A program made the translations under genes and the position numbers. Below are positions 1 to 9,905 of a DNA stretch of 64,000 nt, piece by piece. Every line of letters begins with the position of its first letter. Position 1 is the first letter of the stretch. The notes under the pieces were generated by a model. That model ran no database searches. It saw only the letters and a program-made list of their open reading frames with translations, and was not told the origin of the DNA. The stretch comes from Bradyrhizobium sp. 141. Its GTDB lineage: Bacteria > Pseudomonadota > Alphaproteobacteria > Rhizobiales > Xanthobacteraceae. The stretch spans positions 34,377-98,376 of the forward strand of contig NZ_JADPKR010000048.1 in NCBI RefSeq assembly GCF_023074055.1, in the 5' to 3' direction.

Positions 1-44
1 AGAAATTCCACGGGGTCGAGCTGCCGCCCGACATGCGCAGCTGA
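1..44 (+). CDS. C-terminal end of an upstream gene
   Basis: The first bases read in one frame as the last 13 or so residues of a protein, ending in PPDMRS and a TGA at 42-44. Too little is present to name the product. It lies 63 nt ahead of rpiB on the same strand, so it may belong to the same sugar-metabolism operon. Confidence 0.45.
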   Translation, partial: KFHGVELPPDMRS

Positions 45-52
45 ACCAAGAG

Positions 53-80
53 CCGTGACAGCCGCACGCGGCTGTCACGG
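53..80 (+). terminator. 12-bp perfect hairpin between the upstream gene and rpiB
   Basis: CCGTGACAGCCG (53-64) pairs perfectly with CGGCTGTCACGG (69-80) around the tetraloop CACG. There is no T-run after it; the rpiB ribosome binding site (AAGAAGG, 94-100) follows instead. It could be a Rho-independent-like stop for the upstream gene, or an mRNA hairpin controlling or protecting the rpiB message. Confidence 0.4.
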
Positions 81-107
81 TCCATGCAAGATCAAGAAGG
101 ACATTAC

Positions 108-554
108 ATGCGTCTCGTCATCGGATCCGACCACGCCGGTTGGCCGCTCAAGCAGACCGTCATCGACCACATCCGCAAGCTCGGCCACGACATCATCGAC
201 GTCGGCTCCTATGACGACAGGCCGGTGGATTTCCCCGACATCGCGCGGGCCGTGGCGCAGAAGGTAACATCCGGCGAAGCCGCACGCGGCATCATGGTGT
301 GCGGCACCGGCGTCGGCGCCTCGATCGCCGCCAACAAGATGAAGGGCATCCGCGCCGCCGTCTGCCACGACGTCCATTCCGCCCATCAGAGCGTCGAGCA
401 TGACGACGTCAACGTCATGTGCATCGGTGCTCAGATCGTAGGCGCCTGGCTCGCGGTAGATCTGGTCTCGTCCTACCTCTCCGCCGAATTTTCCACCGAC
501 GAGGATTTCCGCCGCCGCGTTGAGAAGCTGCGCGTCATGGACGAGCAAGGCTGA
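108..554 (+). CDS. rpiB: ribose-5-phosphate isomerase B
   Basis: Interconverts ribose 5-phosphate and ribulose 5-phosphate in the cytoplasm; RpiB/LacAB family members also isomerise related sugar phosphates. The 148-residue product has the family's N-terminal GSDHAG motif (6-11), the active-site cysteine C65 in VCGTGVG, and the NKMKGIRAA segment (about 76-84). The ATG at 108 is chosen over an in-frame ATG at 84 because AAGAAGG lies 7 nt upstream and the conserved core starts there. The kinase gene begins 12 nt downstream, so the two are probably one operon. In rhizobia such B-type isomerases often sit in sugar or polyol catabolism clusters, so the natural substrate may not be ribose. Confidence 0.9.
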   Translation: MRLVIGSDHAGWPLKQTVIDHIRKLGHDIIDVGSYDDRPVDFPDIARAVAQKVTSGEAARGIMVCGTGVGASIAANKMKGIRAAVCHDVHSAHQSVEHDDVNVMCIGAQIVGAWLAVDLVSSYLSAEFSTDEDFRRRVEKLRVMDEQG

Positions 555-566
555 CGCCTGCCCGCC

Positions 567-1484
567 ATGATCCTGGTATTCGGATCACTCAACATCGACC
601 TGGTCGCGCAGGTGCCGGTCATTCCCGGCCCTGGCCGGACGGTGCTCGCGCCGTCCTACCGGACGCATTTCGGCGGCAAGGGCGCCAATCAGGCCGTCGC
701 CGCCGCGCGGATCACGGGACCTGGACGCGTGCGCATGGCGGGCCGCGTCGGCCGGGACGGATTTGGTGACAGCGCGGTCGAGAACCTGCGGGCGCACGGC
801 GTCGACACCGGTCTCGTCGTCAGGACCGACGAGCCGACCGGCTGTGCGTTCATCACGGTCGATCAAGCCGGAGAGAACGCAATCACGGTGGCGAGCGGTG
901 CCAACATGACTGCGAGCGCCGGAGATCTTGCTGCCGCGCTGCCCCATTCCGGCATCGTGCTGGTGCTTCAGATGGAAGTGCCCTTTGCGCAGGCGCTGGA
1001 AGCTGCGCGCGGAGCCGCATCGGCCTCCGGCACCGTGATCTGGAATCTCGCGCCCGTGCCGGACAAGATGACCCGGGAGATGGTGACGGCGCTTCTCGCC
1101 GTCACCGATTATCTCCTGGTCAACGAGCACGAGGCGCTCGACGCGGCCGCCGCCATCGGCCTCGCCTTCGCCGACTACGAAGCTGCAGCCGCCGGGCTCG
1201 CCAGAGCCGGCAACCTCACCTGCATCGTCACTGCCGGCGCGCAAGGCGCGCTGGCCGTGACGGCCGACGGGACCCGCCAGCGCGCCCCCGCTCCGCGCAT
1301 CACGCCGGTGGATACGACCGGAGCTGGCGATACCTTTGTCGGCGCGTTTGCGGCCATGCTCAGCGAAGGCATGTCGCTGCACCGCGCGCTCGAGGTGAGC
1401 TGCGAAGCCGCCGCATTGAAATGCCTCAAAGCCGGCGCCCAGACCGGCATGCCGATGCGCAGTGCGATAGGTTCCCTCGCCTAG
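567..1484 (+). CDS. rbsK: ribokinase-type PfkB-family sugar kinase
   Basis: Phosphorylates a sugar at the expense of ATP. The 305-residue protein has the PfkB signatures: GSLNIDLV near the N-terminus, GGKGANQA at about 36-43 (sugar-binding loop) and DTTGAGD at 249-255, where D255 is the expected catalytic base of the anion hole. Its length is typical of ribokinases. It follows rpiB by 12 nt, so the pair can phosphorylate and isomerise a pentose. Family assignment is firm; ribose as the substrate is inferred from the neighbour. Confidence 0.88.
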   Translation: MILVFGSLNIDLVAQVPVIPGPGRTVLAPSYRTHFGGKGANQAVAAARITGPGRVRMAGRVGRDGFGDSAVENLRAHGVDTGLVVRTDEPTGCAFITVDQAGENAITVASGANMTASAGDLAAALPHSGIVLVLQMEVPFAQALEAARGAASASGTVIWNLAPVPDKMTREMVTALLAVTDYLLVNEHEALDAAAAIGLAFADYEAAAAGLARAGNLTCIVTAGAQGALAVTADGTRQRAPAPRITPVDTTGAGDTFVGAFAAMLSEGMSLHRALEVSCEAAALKCLKAGAQTGMPMRSAIGSLA

Positions 1485-1529
1485 CACGGATCGCCCGCAT
1501 CGCTGGCCACGGCTAAACTCTCCCGATTC

Positions 1530-2270
1530 GTGGAGACTGCCTTGGCCTTCCTCTTCGTCCTCGCCGTCGGCCTCGTCGCCGGCACCATCTCAGGCATCGT
1601 CGGCACGGGATCGTCGATCATGCTGATGCCGGTGCTGGTCTATGCTTATGGGCCGAAGGAAGCCGTGCCGATCATGGCGGTCGCCTCCGTGATGGCGAAT
1701 TTTTCGCGCATTCTCGCCTGGTGGCGCGAGGTCGACTGGCGGGCCTGCGCGGCCTATTCGGTGACGGGGATTCCGGCCGCGGTGCTGGGCGCGCGCACGC
1801 TGTTGGCGCTGCCTGCGCATACCGTCGATCTCACCATCGGCATCTTCCTGATCGCGATGGTGCCGGTGCGGCACTGGCTGGCGCGGCACGACCTCAAGGC
1901 CAATCTCTGGCACCTCGCCGTCGGCGGCGCCATCATCGGCTATCTCACCGGCATCGTGGTCTCGACCGGCCCGCTTAGCGTGCCGCTGTTCCTGTTCTAC
2001 GGGCTCAGCAAGGGCGCGTTCCTCGCAACCGAAGCTGCCTCGTCGCTCGGTCTCTACTTCGCGAAGTCCGTGACCTTCGAACGTTTCGGCGCCCTGACGG
2101 GCGATGTCTTCATCAAGGGCCTGGTCGCGGGTTCCTCGCTAATGTCGGGCGCCTTCATCGCAAAGCGCTTCGTGCTGCACCTCAAGCCGGAAACCTTCCG
2201 GCTGGTGATGGACGCGATCATGGTCGCGGCGGGACTCTCCATGCTATGGAACGCGACACACTCCCCCTGA
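1530..2270 (+). CDS. TauE/SafE-family sulfite/organic anion exporter-like permease
   Basis: An integral membrane protein of 246 residues with about seven to eight hydrophobic segments. The glycine-rich first helix (GTISGIVGTGSSIMLMPVL) is typical of the TauE/SafE (DUF81) family, which exports sulfite, sulfoacetate and similar anions. The start used is a GTG without a clear ribosome binding site; a TTG at 1542 would shorten it by four residues. It precedes radA by 16 nt. The substrate cannot be told from sequence. Confidence 0.82.
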   Translation: METALAFLFVLAVGLVAGTISGIVGTGSSIMLMPVLVYAYGPKEAVPIMAVASVMANFSRILAWWREVDWRACAAYSVTGIPAAVLGARTLLALPAHTVDLTIGIFLIAMVPVRHWLARHDLKANLWHLAVGGAIIGYLTGIVVSTGPLSVPLFLFYGLSKGAFLATEAASSLGLYFAKSVTFERFGALTGDVFIKGLVAGSSLMSGAFIAKRFVLHLKPETFRLVMDAIMVAAGLSMLWNATHSP

Positions 2271-2286
2271 GCACGATTGACGCCCG

Positions 2287-3732
<1,446 letters not shown>

Positions 3733-3898
3733 GTGGAGGTGACGCCGGAGGCCCCCGCCGCTATACAGCCGTCACAAAAGCAGCATGGGATTGCGTGGTT
3801 GCGGCCTTGCCGGGAACGCCGTCTGCCCCTCTTTTAAGGCAGCGGCCAAACACCGATTCGCTGAGCACCTTTGAAGTACGAGCGGACCAGACCAGCCG

Positions 3899-4528
3899 AT
3901 GCCAGTTACCATCCTCGACCTGATCCTGCTCGGTGTGATGCTGATTTCGGGCCTGCTTGCCTTGGTCCGCGGCTTCATGCGCGAAATCCTGTCGATCGCA
4001 GCCTGGGGCGCCGCGGCGATCGTGACGCTGTATTCGTTCTCGAAGCTGCTGCCGACCGCAAAGACCTACTTCAATAACGACACCGTCGCGACCGTGGTCG
4101 TGATCGCCGGCGTGTTCGTCGGTACCTTGGTTGTGGTCTCCGTGATCACGGTCCGGATCTCCGACATGATCCTGGATTCGCGCATCGGCGCGCTGGACCG
4201 AACCCTGGGTTTCCTGTTTGGCCTCGCTCGCGGCCTTTTGATCGTGGTCGTCGCCTACCAGTTCTTCATCTGGCTGGTTCCCGACAAGCAGCAGCCGGAT
4301 TGGGTCCGCGGCGCAAAGTCCCGAACGGTGCTTGATTCGACGGGAGATTGGCTGAAGTCGCTCTTGCCGGATGACCCCGAGAACACCATCTTGAAGAGAT
4401 TCAAGAAAAACAAACCAGATGATGATCAAGCTGATTCCGAGCAGCAGCCTTCGGGCAGTGGCGACGGATACAGTAAACCTGCTCGTGACAGTTTGAAGAA
4501 ACTGATCGAGAAACCTGCGGCGCGTTGA
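3899..4528 (+). CDS. cvpA: CvpA family membrane protein
   Basis: Inner-membrane protein of 209 residues with four hydrophobic segments in the first 130 and a polar, charged C-terminal tail, the usual CvpA layout. CvpA was named for colicin V production and is linked to envelope homeostasis; its molecular activity is unknown. The first helix and FMREILSIAAWGAAA stretch match the family closely. It is directly followed by purF, the same cvpA-purF pairing as in Escherichia coli, which suggests co-transcription. Confidence 0.9.
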   Translation: MPVTILDLILLGVMLISGLLALVRGFMREILSIAAWGAAAIVTLYSFSKLLPTAKTYFNNDTVATVVVIAGVFVGTLVVVSVITVRISDMILDSRIGALDRTLGFLFGLARGLLIVVVAYQFFIWLVPDKQQPDWVRGAKSRTVLDSTGDWLKSLLPDDPENTILKRFKKNKPDDDQADSEQQPSGSGDGYSKPARDSLKKLIEKPAAR

Positions 4529-4555
4529 TTGCCCCTAAAGAGAGGCGTGGACGAG

Positions 4556-6079
4556 ATGCGACACCCTGACCAGGACGCCCAACTTGATCTCGCCTTGAAC
4601 CGGCCCTCCGGGCCTGCCGCGATCGAGCTACAGGACGACCTGGAGGGGGATACGCTGCGCGAGGAATGCGGCGTCTTCGGCGTCTACGGTCACCCCGACG
4701 CCGCCGCCATCACCGCGCTCGGCCTGCACGCCCTTCAACACCGCGGCCAGGAAGCCGCCGGCATCGTCTCCTACGACGGCAGCCGTTTTCACTCAGAACG
4801 CCGGCTCGGCCTCGTCGGCGACACCTTCTCCCGCCGCGAGGTGATCGACCGCCTGCCCGGCAACATGGCCGTCGGCCATGTCCGCTACTCCACCACCGGC
4901 GCCACCATCCTGCGCAACGTGCAGCCGTTGTTCGCCGAGCTCAATGCCGGCGGCCTCGCGGTCGCCCACAACGGCAACCTCACCAACGGCCTGACGCTGC
5001 GCCGCGAGCTCGTGAGGCACGGCGCGATGATGCAGTCGACCACCGACACCGAAGTGATCCTGCACCTGGTTGCGCGCTCCCGGCGCGGCCGCTTCATCGA
5101 ACGCTATGTCGACGCGCTGCGCGAGATCGAAGGCGCCTATGCGCTGGTGTCGCTGACCAACAAGAAGCTGGTCGGCGCGCGCGATCCGCGCGGCATCCGT
5201 CCGCTGGTGCTCGGCGACCTCGACGGCTGTCCGATCCTGACGTCCGAGACCTGCGCGCTCGACATCATCGGCGCGCGCTTCGTCCGTGACATCGAGCCCG
5301 GCGAAGTCATCGTGTTCGACGAGAACGGCCAGGACATCCACAAACCATTCCCCCCGATGGCGCCGCGCCCCTGCATCTTCGAATACATCTACTTCTCGCG
5401 TCCGGATTCCATCGTCCACGGCCGCTCGGTGTATGAAGTGCGCAAGGCCTTCGGCGCGCAGCTCGCGCGGGAGAGCCATGTGCCGATCGACGTCGTGGTG
5501 CCGGTGCCGGATTCCGGCGTGCCCGCCGCGGTCGGCTACAGCCAGCATTCCGGCGTGCCGTTCGAGCTCGGCATCATCCGCAACCACTATGTCGGCCGCA
5601 CCTTCATCCAGCCGACGCAGGCGATCCGCGAATCCGGCGTGCGCATGAAGCATTCGGCCAACCGCGCCGCGATCGAAGGCAAGCGCATCATCCTGATCGA
5701 CGACTCGCTGGTGCGCGGCACCACCTCGAAGAAGATCGTGCGCATGATGCGCGATGCCGGCGCCAAGGAGGTGCACTTCCGCCTCGCCTCGCCGCCGATC
5801 CTCTATCCCGATTATTACGGCATCGACCTGCCCGACCGCGGCGGTCTTCTGGCGGCGACGCATTCGCTGGAGGAGATGCGCGAGATCATCGGCGCCGACT
5901 CGCTCGCCTTCCTGTCGATCGACGGCATGTACCGCGCCATGGGCGAGCCCGGCCGCGACCCCGCCAATCCGAAATTCTCGGATCATTGCTTTACCGGCGC
6001 CTATCCGACCCACCTCACCGACCAGACCCAGACCGAGCAGCAGCCGCGGCAATTGTCGCTGCTGGCGGAAGCGAGCTGA
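4556..6079 (+). CDS. purF: amidophosphoribosyltransferase (PurF)
   Basis: First committed enzyme of purine synthesis: glutamine plus PRPP gives phosphoribosylamine. The product has an N-terminal Ntn glutaminase domain with the nucleophile in EECGVFGVYG (C38 from this start, so a 37-residue propeptide is removed) and a C-terminal phosphoribosyltransferase domain with the PRPP loop ILIDDSLVRGTTS (about 375-390). The ATG at 4556 is preferred to a TTG at 4529 because AGAGAGG lies about 9 nt upstream. The usual purine-operon regulators cannot be seen at this locus. Confidence 0.97.
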   Translation: MRHPDQDAQLDLALNRPSGPAAIELQDDLEGDTLREECGVFGVYGHPDAAAITALGLHALQHRGQEAAGIVSYDGSRFHSERRLGLVGDTFSRREVIDRLPGNMAVGHVRYSTTGATILRNVQPLFAELNAGGLAVAHNGNLTNGLTLRRELVRHGAMMQSTTDTEVILHLVARSRRGRFIERYVDALREIEGAYALVSLTNKKLVGARDPRGIRPLVLGDLDGCPILTSETCALDIIGARFVRDIEPGEVIVFDENGQDIHKPFPPMAPRPCIFEYIYFSRPDSIVHGRSVYEVRKAFGAQLARESHVPIDVVVPVPDSGVPAAVGYSQHSGVPFELGIIRNHYVGRTFIQPTQAIRESGVRMKHSANRAAIEGKRIILIDDSLVRGTTSKKIVRMMRDAGAKEVHFRLASPPILYPDYYGIDLPDRGGLLAATHSLEEMREIIGADSLAFLSIDGMYRAMGEPGRDPANPKFSDHCFTGAYPTHLTDQTQTEQQPRQLSLLAEAS

Positions 6080-6094
6080 CGCGAGGGCGCGACG

Positions 6095-6241
6095 ATGCAA
6101 GCCATCTTCGCAATCGTTGGCGGTCTGATGTTGGTCGGATTTATCTGGTTTGCCTTTCGCCAAGGCAGCAAGGTCACCCCGGACGATCGCCCGGATCGAA
6201 GCGGGCAAACCAACTATGGCGGCGGTGGCGGAGATAGCTAG
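6095..6241 (+). CDS. 48-residue single-pass membrane protein
   Basis: Short gene 15 nt after purF, preceded by GCGAGGG. The product begins with one hydrophobic helix (residues 3-20) followed by a basic RQGSKV turn and a polar, glycine-rich tail ending GGGGDS. The clear membrane segment, the positive-inside flank and the ribosome binding site argue for a real gene. Function unknown. Confidence 0.6.
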   Translation: MQAIFAIVGGLMLVGFIWFAFRQGSKVTPDDRPDRSGQTNYGGGGGDS

Positions 6242-6311
6242 CGCGGCCTTCGATCGAGACAGTTCCGGAAAATGCCGACTCTCGCCAGCGCTGGATTGAG
6301 AGAGCCTAAAT

Positions 6312-6348
6312 TCCGTCATGGCCGGGCTTGTCTCGGTCATCCACGCCT
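6312..6348. repeat. palindromic intergenic repeat
   Basis: CATGGCCGGGCTTGTC and the following TCGGTCATCCACG form an imperfect inverted repeat of the kind scattered through Bradyrhizobium and Rhodopseudomonas intergenic regions. It fills most of the gap before the SDR gene. Identification rests on recognition of the motif, not on a database match. Confidence 0.5.
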
Positions 6349-6361
6349 GTAAAACCCCGCC

Positions 6362-7102
6362 ATGACAAAACCCCTCTCCGACCGCATCGCTCTCGTCACC
6401 GGCGCCTCGCGCGGCATCGGCTATGCCACCGCGCGTGCGCTGGCCAAGGCCGGGGCGCATATCGTGGCGGTGGCGCGCACACAGGGCGGGTTGGAGGAGC
6501 TCGACGACGAGATCCGGAAGGACGGCGGCAGCGCCACCTTGGTGCCGCTCAACCTCACCGATTCCGACGGCATCGCGCGTCTCGGCGCCGGCCTGCACGA
6601 GCGCTACGGCAAGCTCGACATTCTCGTCGGCAATGCCGGCGTGCTCGGGCCCTCCTCGCCGGTCGGCCATATCGAGCTGAAAGCCTTCACCGACGTGATG
6701 GCGATCAACGTCTCCGCGAACTTCCAGCTGATCCGCTGCATGGAGCCGCTGCTCAAGCAGTCCGACGCCGGCCGCGCCGTGTTCATCACCTCGGGCGCCG
6801 CCAACAAGGCCACCGCCTATGTCAGCCCCTACGCGGCGTCCAAGGCCGCGCTGGAGACGCTGGCGCGCGCCTGGGCGCAGGAGACCGCGAACACGAAGCT
6901 GCGCGTCAATCTGTTCAACCCCGGCCCGGTCCGCACCCGCATGCGCGCCACGCTGATGCCGGGCGAAGACCCGGCGACGCTCGATCTGCCCGAGCAGGTC
7001 GCCGAATTCATCGTGCCGATGTGCGCGCCCGATTGGACCGAGACCGGCAAGTTCTACGACTACAAGACCCGCAGCCTGATGAGCTTCCGTTCGCCGGCCT
7101 GA
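6362..7102 (+). CDS. SDR-family NAD(P)-dependent oxidoreductase
   Basis: Classical short-chain dehydrogenase of 246 residues. The Rossmann nucleotide loop TGASRGIG is at 13-20, the NAG motif (GNAGVLG) near 91, a serine in the ITSGAA strand near 143 and the catalytic YAASK near 157-161. The C-terminal LFNPGPVRTRMRA stretch is typical of fabG-like members. Substrate unknown. It stands alone between a repeat and the NHL gene. Confidence 0.85.
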   Translation: MTKPLSDRIALVTGASRGIGYATARALAKAGAHIVAVARTQGGLEELDDEIRKDGGSATLVPLNLTDSDGIARLGAGLHERYGKLDILVGNAGVLGPSSPVGHIELKAFTDVMAINVSANFQLIRCMEPLLKQSDAGRAVFITSGAANKATAYVSPYAASKAALETLARAWAQETANTKLRVNLFNPGPVRTRMRATLMPGEDPATLDLPEQVAEFIVPMCAPDWTETGKFYDYKTRSLMSFRSPA

Positions 7103-7181
7103 TTGACTCGACTGCCTCCCCGCGATTGACTGCCCGCGCTTAGGCGGCAGCAAGCCGTAAAGCCAAAAATGGGAGGTCGCC

Positions 7182-8330
7182 ATGGCTCCGTGGCACGATC
7201 GCGCAGACCTTGCGCGTGCGCTCGCAACTGTCTCTCACGCCGCCTCCATCCTGATCGCAGCCATCGCGTTTGTGCTTCCTGGCACGGCGAGCGCGGGTGA
7301 CGTGCCGACATTTGCGGTCGATGCCGCCTGGCCAAAGCCGCTGCCCAACAACTGGATCCTCGGCCAGGTCGGCGGCATCACCGTCGACTGGCAGGGCCAC
7401 ATCTGGGTGATCCATCGCCCGCGCTCGCTCACCGACGACGAGAAAGGCGCAAGCCTCACCCCGCCACGCTCGAAATGCTGCGTGTCGGCGCCGCCCGTAC
7501 TCGAATTTGACGTCGACGGCAACCTGCTGCGGTCCTGGGGCGGTCCAGGCCAGGGTTACGAATGGGTCGGCCGCGAGCACGGCATCGAGGTCGACGAACG
7601 CGGCTTCGTCTGGGTCGGCGGCAACGCCGACAACGACAATGCGATCCTGAAATTCACGCTCGACGGCAAGTTCGTCGCCCAGATCGGCAAGATCGCGCCG
7701 AGCCTCGGCAGCAACGATACGACACAGCTCGGCAAGCCCGCCGAAACCGCGATCGACAAGGAGGCCAACGAAATCTACGTCGCCGACGGCTATGGCAACC
7801 GCCGCGTCATCGTGTTCGATGCGACCACGCTGGCGTACAAGCGGCACTGGGGCGCATATGGCAACAAGCCCGAGGACACCAAGCAGGCGCCTTACGACCC
7901 TAAGGCGCCGGTGTCGCAGCAATTCGGCAATCCCGTCCACTGCGTGAAGCTCGCCAATGACGGGCTCGTCTATGTCTGCGACCGCATCAACAACCGCATC
8001 CAGGTGTTCAAAAAGGATGGCAGCTTCGTGAAGGAGTTCTTCTTCGAGAAGAACACGCTTGGCAACGGCGCGGTATGGGACATCGCGATCTGGCCCGATC
8101 CGAAGCAGACCTATTTGCTCAGCGCCGACGGCGAGAACAACGAGATCAGGGTCATCAAGCGGGAGGACGGCAGCGTGGTCGGCAGCTTTGGGCACAGCGG
8201 CCGCAACGCCGGTCAATTCCACTGGGTGCACGCCATGGCGATCGACGCCAAGGGTAATGTCTATACCGCCGAGGTCGACACCGGAAAGCGCATCCAGAAG
8301 TTCAAGCTGACGTCCGACGCGCTCAAATAG
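7182..8330 (+). CDS. secreted NHL-repeat beta-propeller protein
   Basis: 382 residues beginning with a long signal sequence (hydrophobic core about 23-36, likely cut after TASA). The rest is built of repeated strands such as GIEVDERGFVWVGG and NRIQVFKKDGSF, the pattern of six-bladed NHL propellers. Such propellers act as peptidyl-glycine lyase-like enzymes or as binding scaffolds; no metal-ligand set diagnostic of catalysis could be confirmed. Start supported by GGGAGG 7 nt upstream. Located two genes before a transport binding protein, with a terminator-like hairpin in between. Confidence 0.75.
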   Translation: MAPWHDRADLARALATVSHAASILIAAIAFVLPGTASAGDVPTFAVDAAWPKPLPNNWILGQVGGITVDWQGHIWVIHRPRSLTDDEKGASLTPPRSKCCVSAPPVLEFDVDGNLLRSWGGPGQGYEWVGREHGIEVDERGFVWVGGNADNDNAILKFTLDGKFVAQIGKIAPSLGSNDTTQLGKPAETAIDKEANEIYVADGYGNRRVIVFDATTLAYKRHWGAYGNKPEDTKQAPYDPKAPVSQQFGNPVHCVKLANDGLVYVCDRINNRIQVFKKDGSFVKEFFFEKNTLGNGAVWDIAIWPDPKQTYLLSADGENNEIRVIKREDGSVVGSFGHSGRNAGQFHWVHAMAIDAKGNVYTAEVDTGKRIQKFKLTSDALK

Positions 8331-8364
8331 CGTCTGGACGCATTTTGCCCAAAAGTTAACCGAA

Positions 8365-8391
8365 GGATGACGCTTCGACGCAGCGTCATCC
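8365..8391 (+). terminator. hairpin after the NHL gene
   Basis: GGATGACGCT (8365-8374) pairs perfectly with AGCGTCATCC (8382-8391) over a seven-base loop, 34 nt after the stop codon. The following GGCTTTA is a poor T-tract, so termination would be weak. Confidence 0.45.
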
Positions 8392-8497
8392 GGCTTTAGG
8401 CGCATTGCCGCCTGCCGTGGGACAGGCTAGAGCCATCGGAAGGACCAAGGCTCCGCAAGAGAGCCGTCCGCATATTTGACAATGGAGGAAACCTTTG

Positions 8498-9724
8498 ATG
8501 ACGACGACGTTCGCACGCCGCTCCGCGGCCCTTCTGGCCTGTGCCGCTTTCAGTTTTGCCACATCCGCCTTTGCCCAGGACAAGACCGTCAAGATCGGCG
8601 TGCTCAACGACATGTCGAGCCTCTATGCCGACATCGGCGGCCCGAACTCCGTGGTCGCAATCAAGATGGCGGTCGAGGATTCCGGCCTGCTCAAGAAGGG
8701 CTGGAAGATCGACGTGCTCAGCGGCGATCACCAGAACAAGCCCGACGTCGGCGTCAACATCGCCCGGCAGTGGATCGACAACGATAAGGTCGATGCGATC
8801 GCGGACACGCCGAGCTCCGGCGTCGCGCTGGCAGTCAGCAACCTCGTCAAGGAAAAGAATGCGGTGCTGCTCAATTCGGGCGCGGCCACCGCGGACCTCA
8901 CCGGCAAGGCCTGCACGCCGAACACGGTCTCCTATACCTACGATACCTACATGCTCGCCAACGGCACCGGCAAGGCGCTGACCAAGGCGGGCGGCGACAG
9001 CTGGTTCTTCCTTACCGCCGACTATGCGTTCGGTCACGCGCTGGAACGCGATACCAGCGCCGTCGTCACCGCCAATGGCGGCAAGGTGCTCGGCGGCGTC
9101 AAGCACCCGCTCAACACGGCGGACTTCTCGTCCTTCCTGCTCCAGGCGCAATCGTCGAAGTCCAAGATCATCGGTCTCGCCAATGCGGGCGGCGACACCA
9201 CCAACGCCATCAAGCAGGCGGCCGAGTTCGGCATCGTCCAGGGCGGCCAGAAGCTCGCCGCGCTGCTGCTGTTCATCAATGACGTGCACTCGCTGGGCCT
9301 CAAGACCGCGCAGGGCCTGACCTTCACCGAATCCTTCTACTGGGACCTGAACGACAAGACCCGCGAATGGTCCAAGCGCTTCTCGGCGCTGGCCAGCAAG
9401 AACGCGATGCCGTCAATGACCCAGGCCGGCAATTACGCGATGGTGCTGCACTATCTCAAGGCAATGGAAGCGCTCGGCGGCAATCCCCATGACGGCGCCA
9501 AGGTCGTCGCCAAGATGAAGGAGCTGCCGACCGACGATCCGCTGTTCGGCAACGGCCCGCTGCGCCAGGACGGACGGCGCCTCATCCCGGCTTATTTGTT
9601 CGAGGTGAAGAAGCCCGAGGAGTCGAAGGGACCGTGGGACTATTACAAGCAGATCGCCACGATCTCCGCGGAAGACGCCGCCAAGCCGCTCAAGGATAGC
9701 GATTGCCCGCTGGTGAAGAAGTGA
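8498..9724 (+). CDS. ABC transporter substrate-binding protein, branched-chain amino acid type
   Basis: Periplasmic type I binding protein (LivK/peripla_BP_6 family). Residues 1-26 form a signal peptide ending in a SAFA-type cleavage site; the mature part starts KTVKIGVLNDMS, the typical first strand, followed by two Rossmann-like lobes. Length (408 residues) fits the family. ATG at 8498 is preceded by GGAGGA; a TTG one codon earlier is unlikely. No permease or ATPase genes adjoin, so it is an orphan receptor. In Bradyrhizobium such orphans are very numerous and their ligands range from amino acids to aromatic compounds. Confidence 0.9.
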   Translation: MTTTFARRSAALLACAAFSFATSAFAQDKTVKIGVLNDMSSLYADIGGPNSVVAIKMAVEDSGLLKKGWKIDVLSGDHQNKPDVGVNIARQWIDNDKVDAIADTPSSGVALAVSNLVKEKNAVLLNSGAATADLTGKACTPNTVSYTYDTYMLANGTGKALTKAGGDSWFFLTADYAFGHALERDTSAVVTANGGKVLGGVKHPLNTADFSSFLLQAQSSKSKIIGLANAGGDTTNAIKQAAEFGIVQGGQKLAALLLFINDVHSLGLKTAQGLTFTESFYWDLNDKTREWSKRFSALASKNAMPSMTQAGNYAMVLHYLKAMEALGGNPHDGAKVVAKMKELPTDDPLFGNGPLRQDGRRLIPAYLFEVKKPEESKGPWDYYKQIATISAEDAAKPLKDSDCPLVKK

Positions 9725-9758
9725 CCGCATAGCGGTCGCGCGCTATCTCCGTAACATC

Positions 9759-9792
9759 ATGCCCGGGGCTCGCCCCGGGCATTTGCGTTTTT
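9759..9792 (+). terminator. Rho-independent terminator of the binding-protein gene
   Basis: ATGCCCGGGG (9759-9768) pairs perfectly with CCCCGGGCAT (9773-9782) around the loop CTCG, followed by TTGCGTTTTT. This is a strong GC-rich stem with a T-rich tail 34 nt after the stop codon. Confidence 0.8.
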
Positions 9793-9809
9793 GCAACGGA
9801 AAACGCTGC

Positions 9810-9902
9810 CGTAGGGTGGGCAAAGCGAAGCGTGCCCACGATCCCTTTGAATGCGGAACGAGATGGTGGGCACGGCGCAAGGGCGCCTTTGCCCACCCTA
9901 CG
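9810..9902. repeat. nested inverted repeat (93 bp)
   Basis: CGTAGGGTGGGCAAAG (9810-9825) is the exact reverse complement of CTTTGCCCACCCTACG (9887-9902). A second pair, CGTGCCCAC (9831-9839) and GTGGGCACG (9866-9874), lies inside it. The whole would fold into one long hairpin ending 3 nt from the MFS stop codon. The GTAGGGTGGGCAAAGC unit resembles a REP-type repeat seen widely in this group. Confidence 0.75.
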
Positions 9903-9905
9903 AGA

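Noticed and set aside
4793..7183. A 796-codon open frame on the minus strand opposite purF and the SDR gene
   Set aside because: It is antisense to two well-supported genes and has the histidine/arginine-rich composition of a GC-skewed shadow frame.
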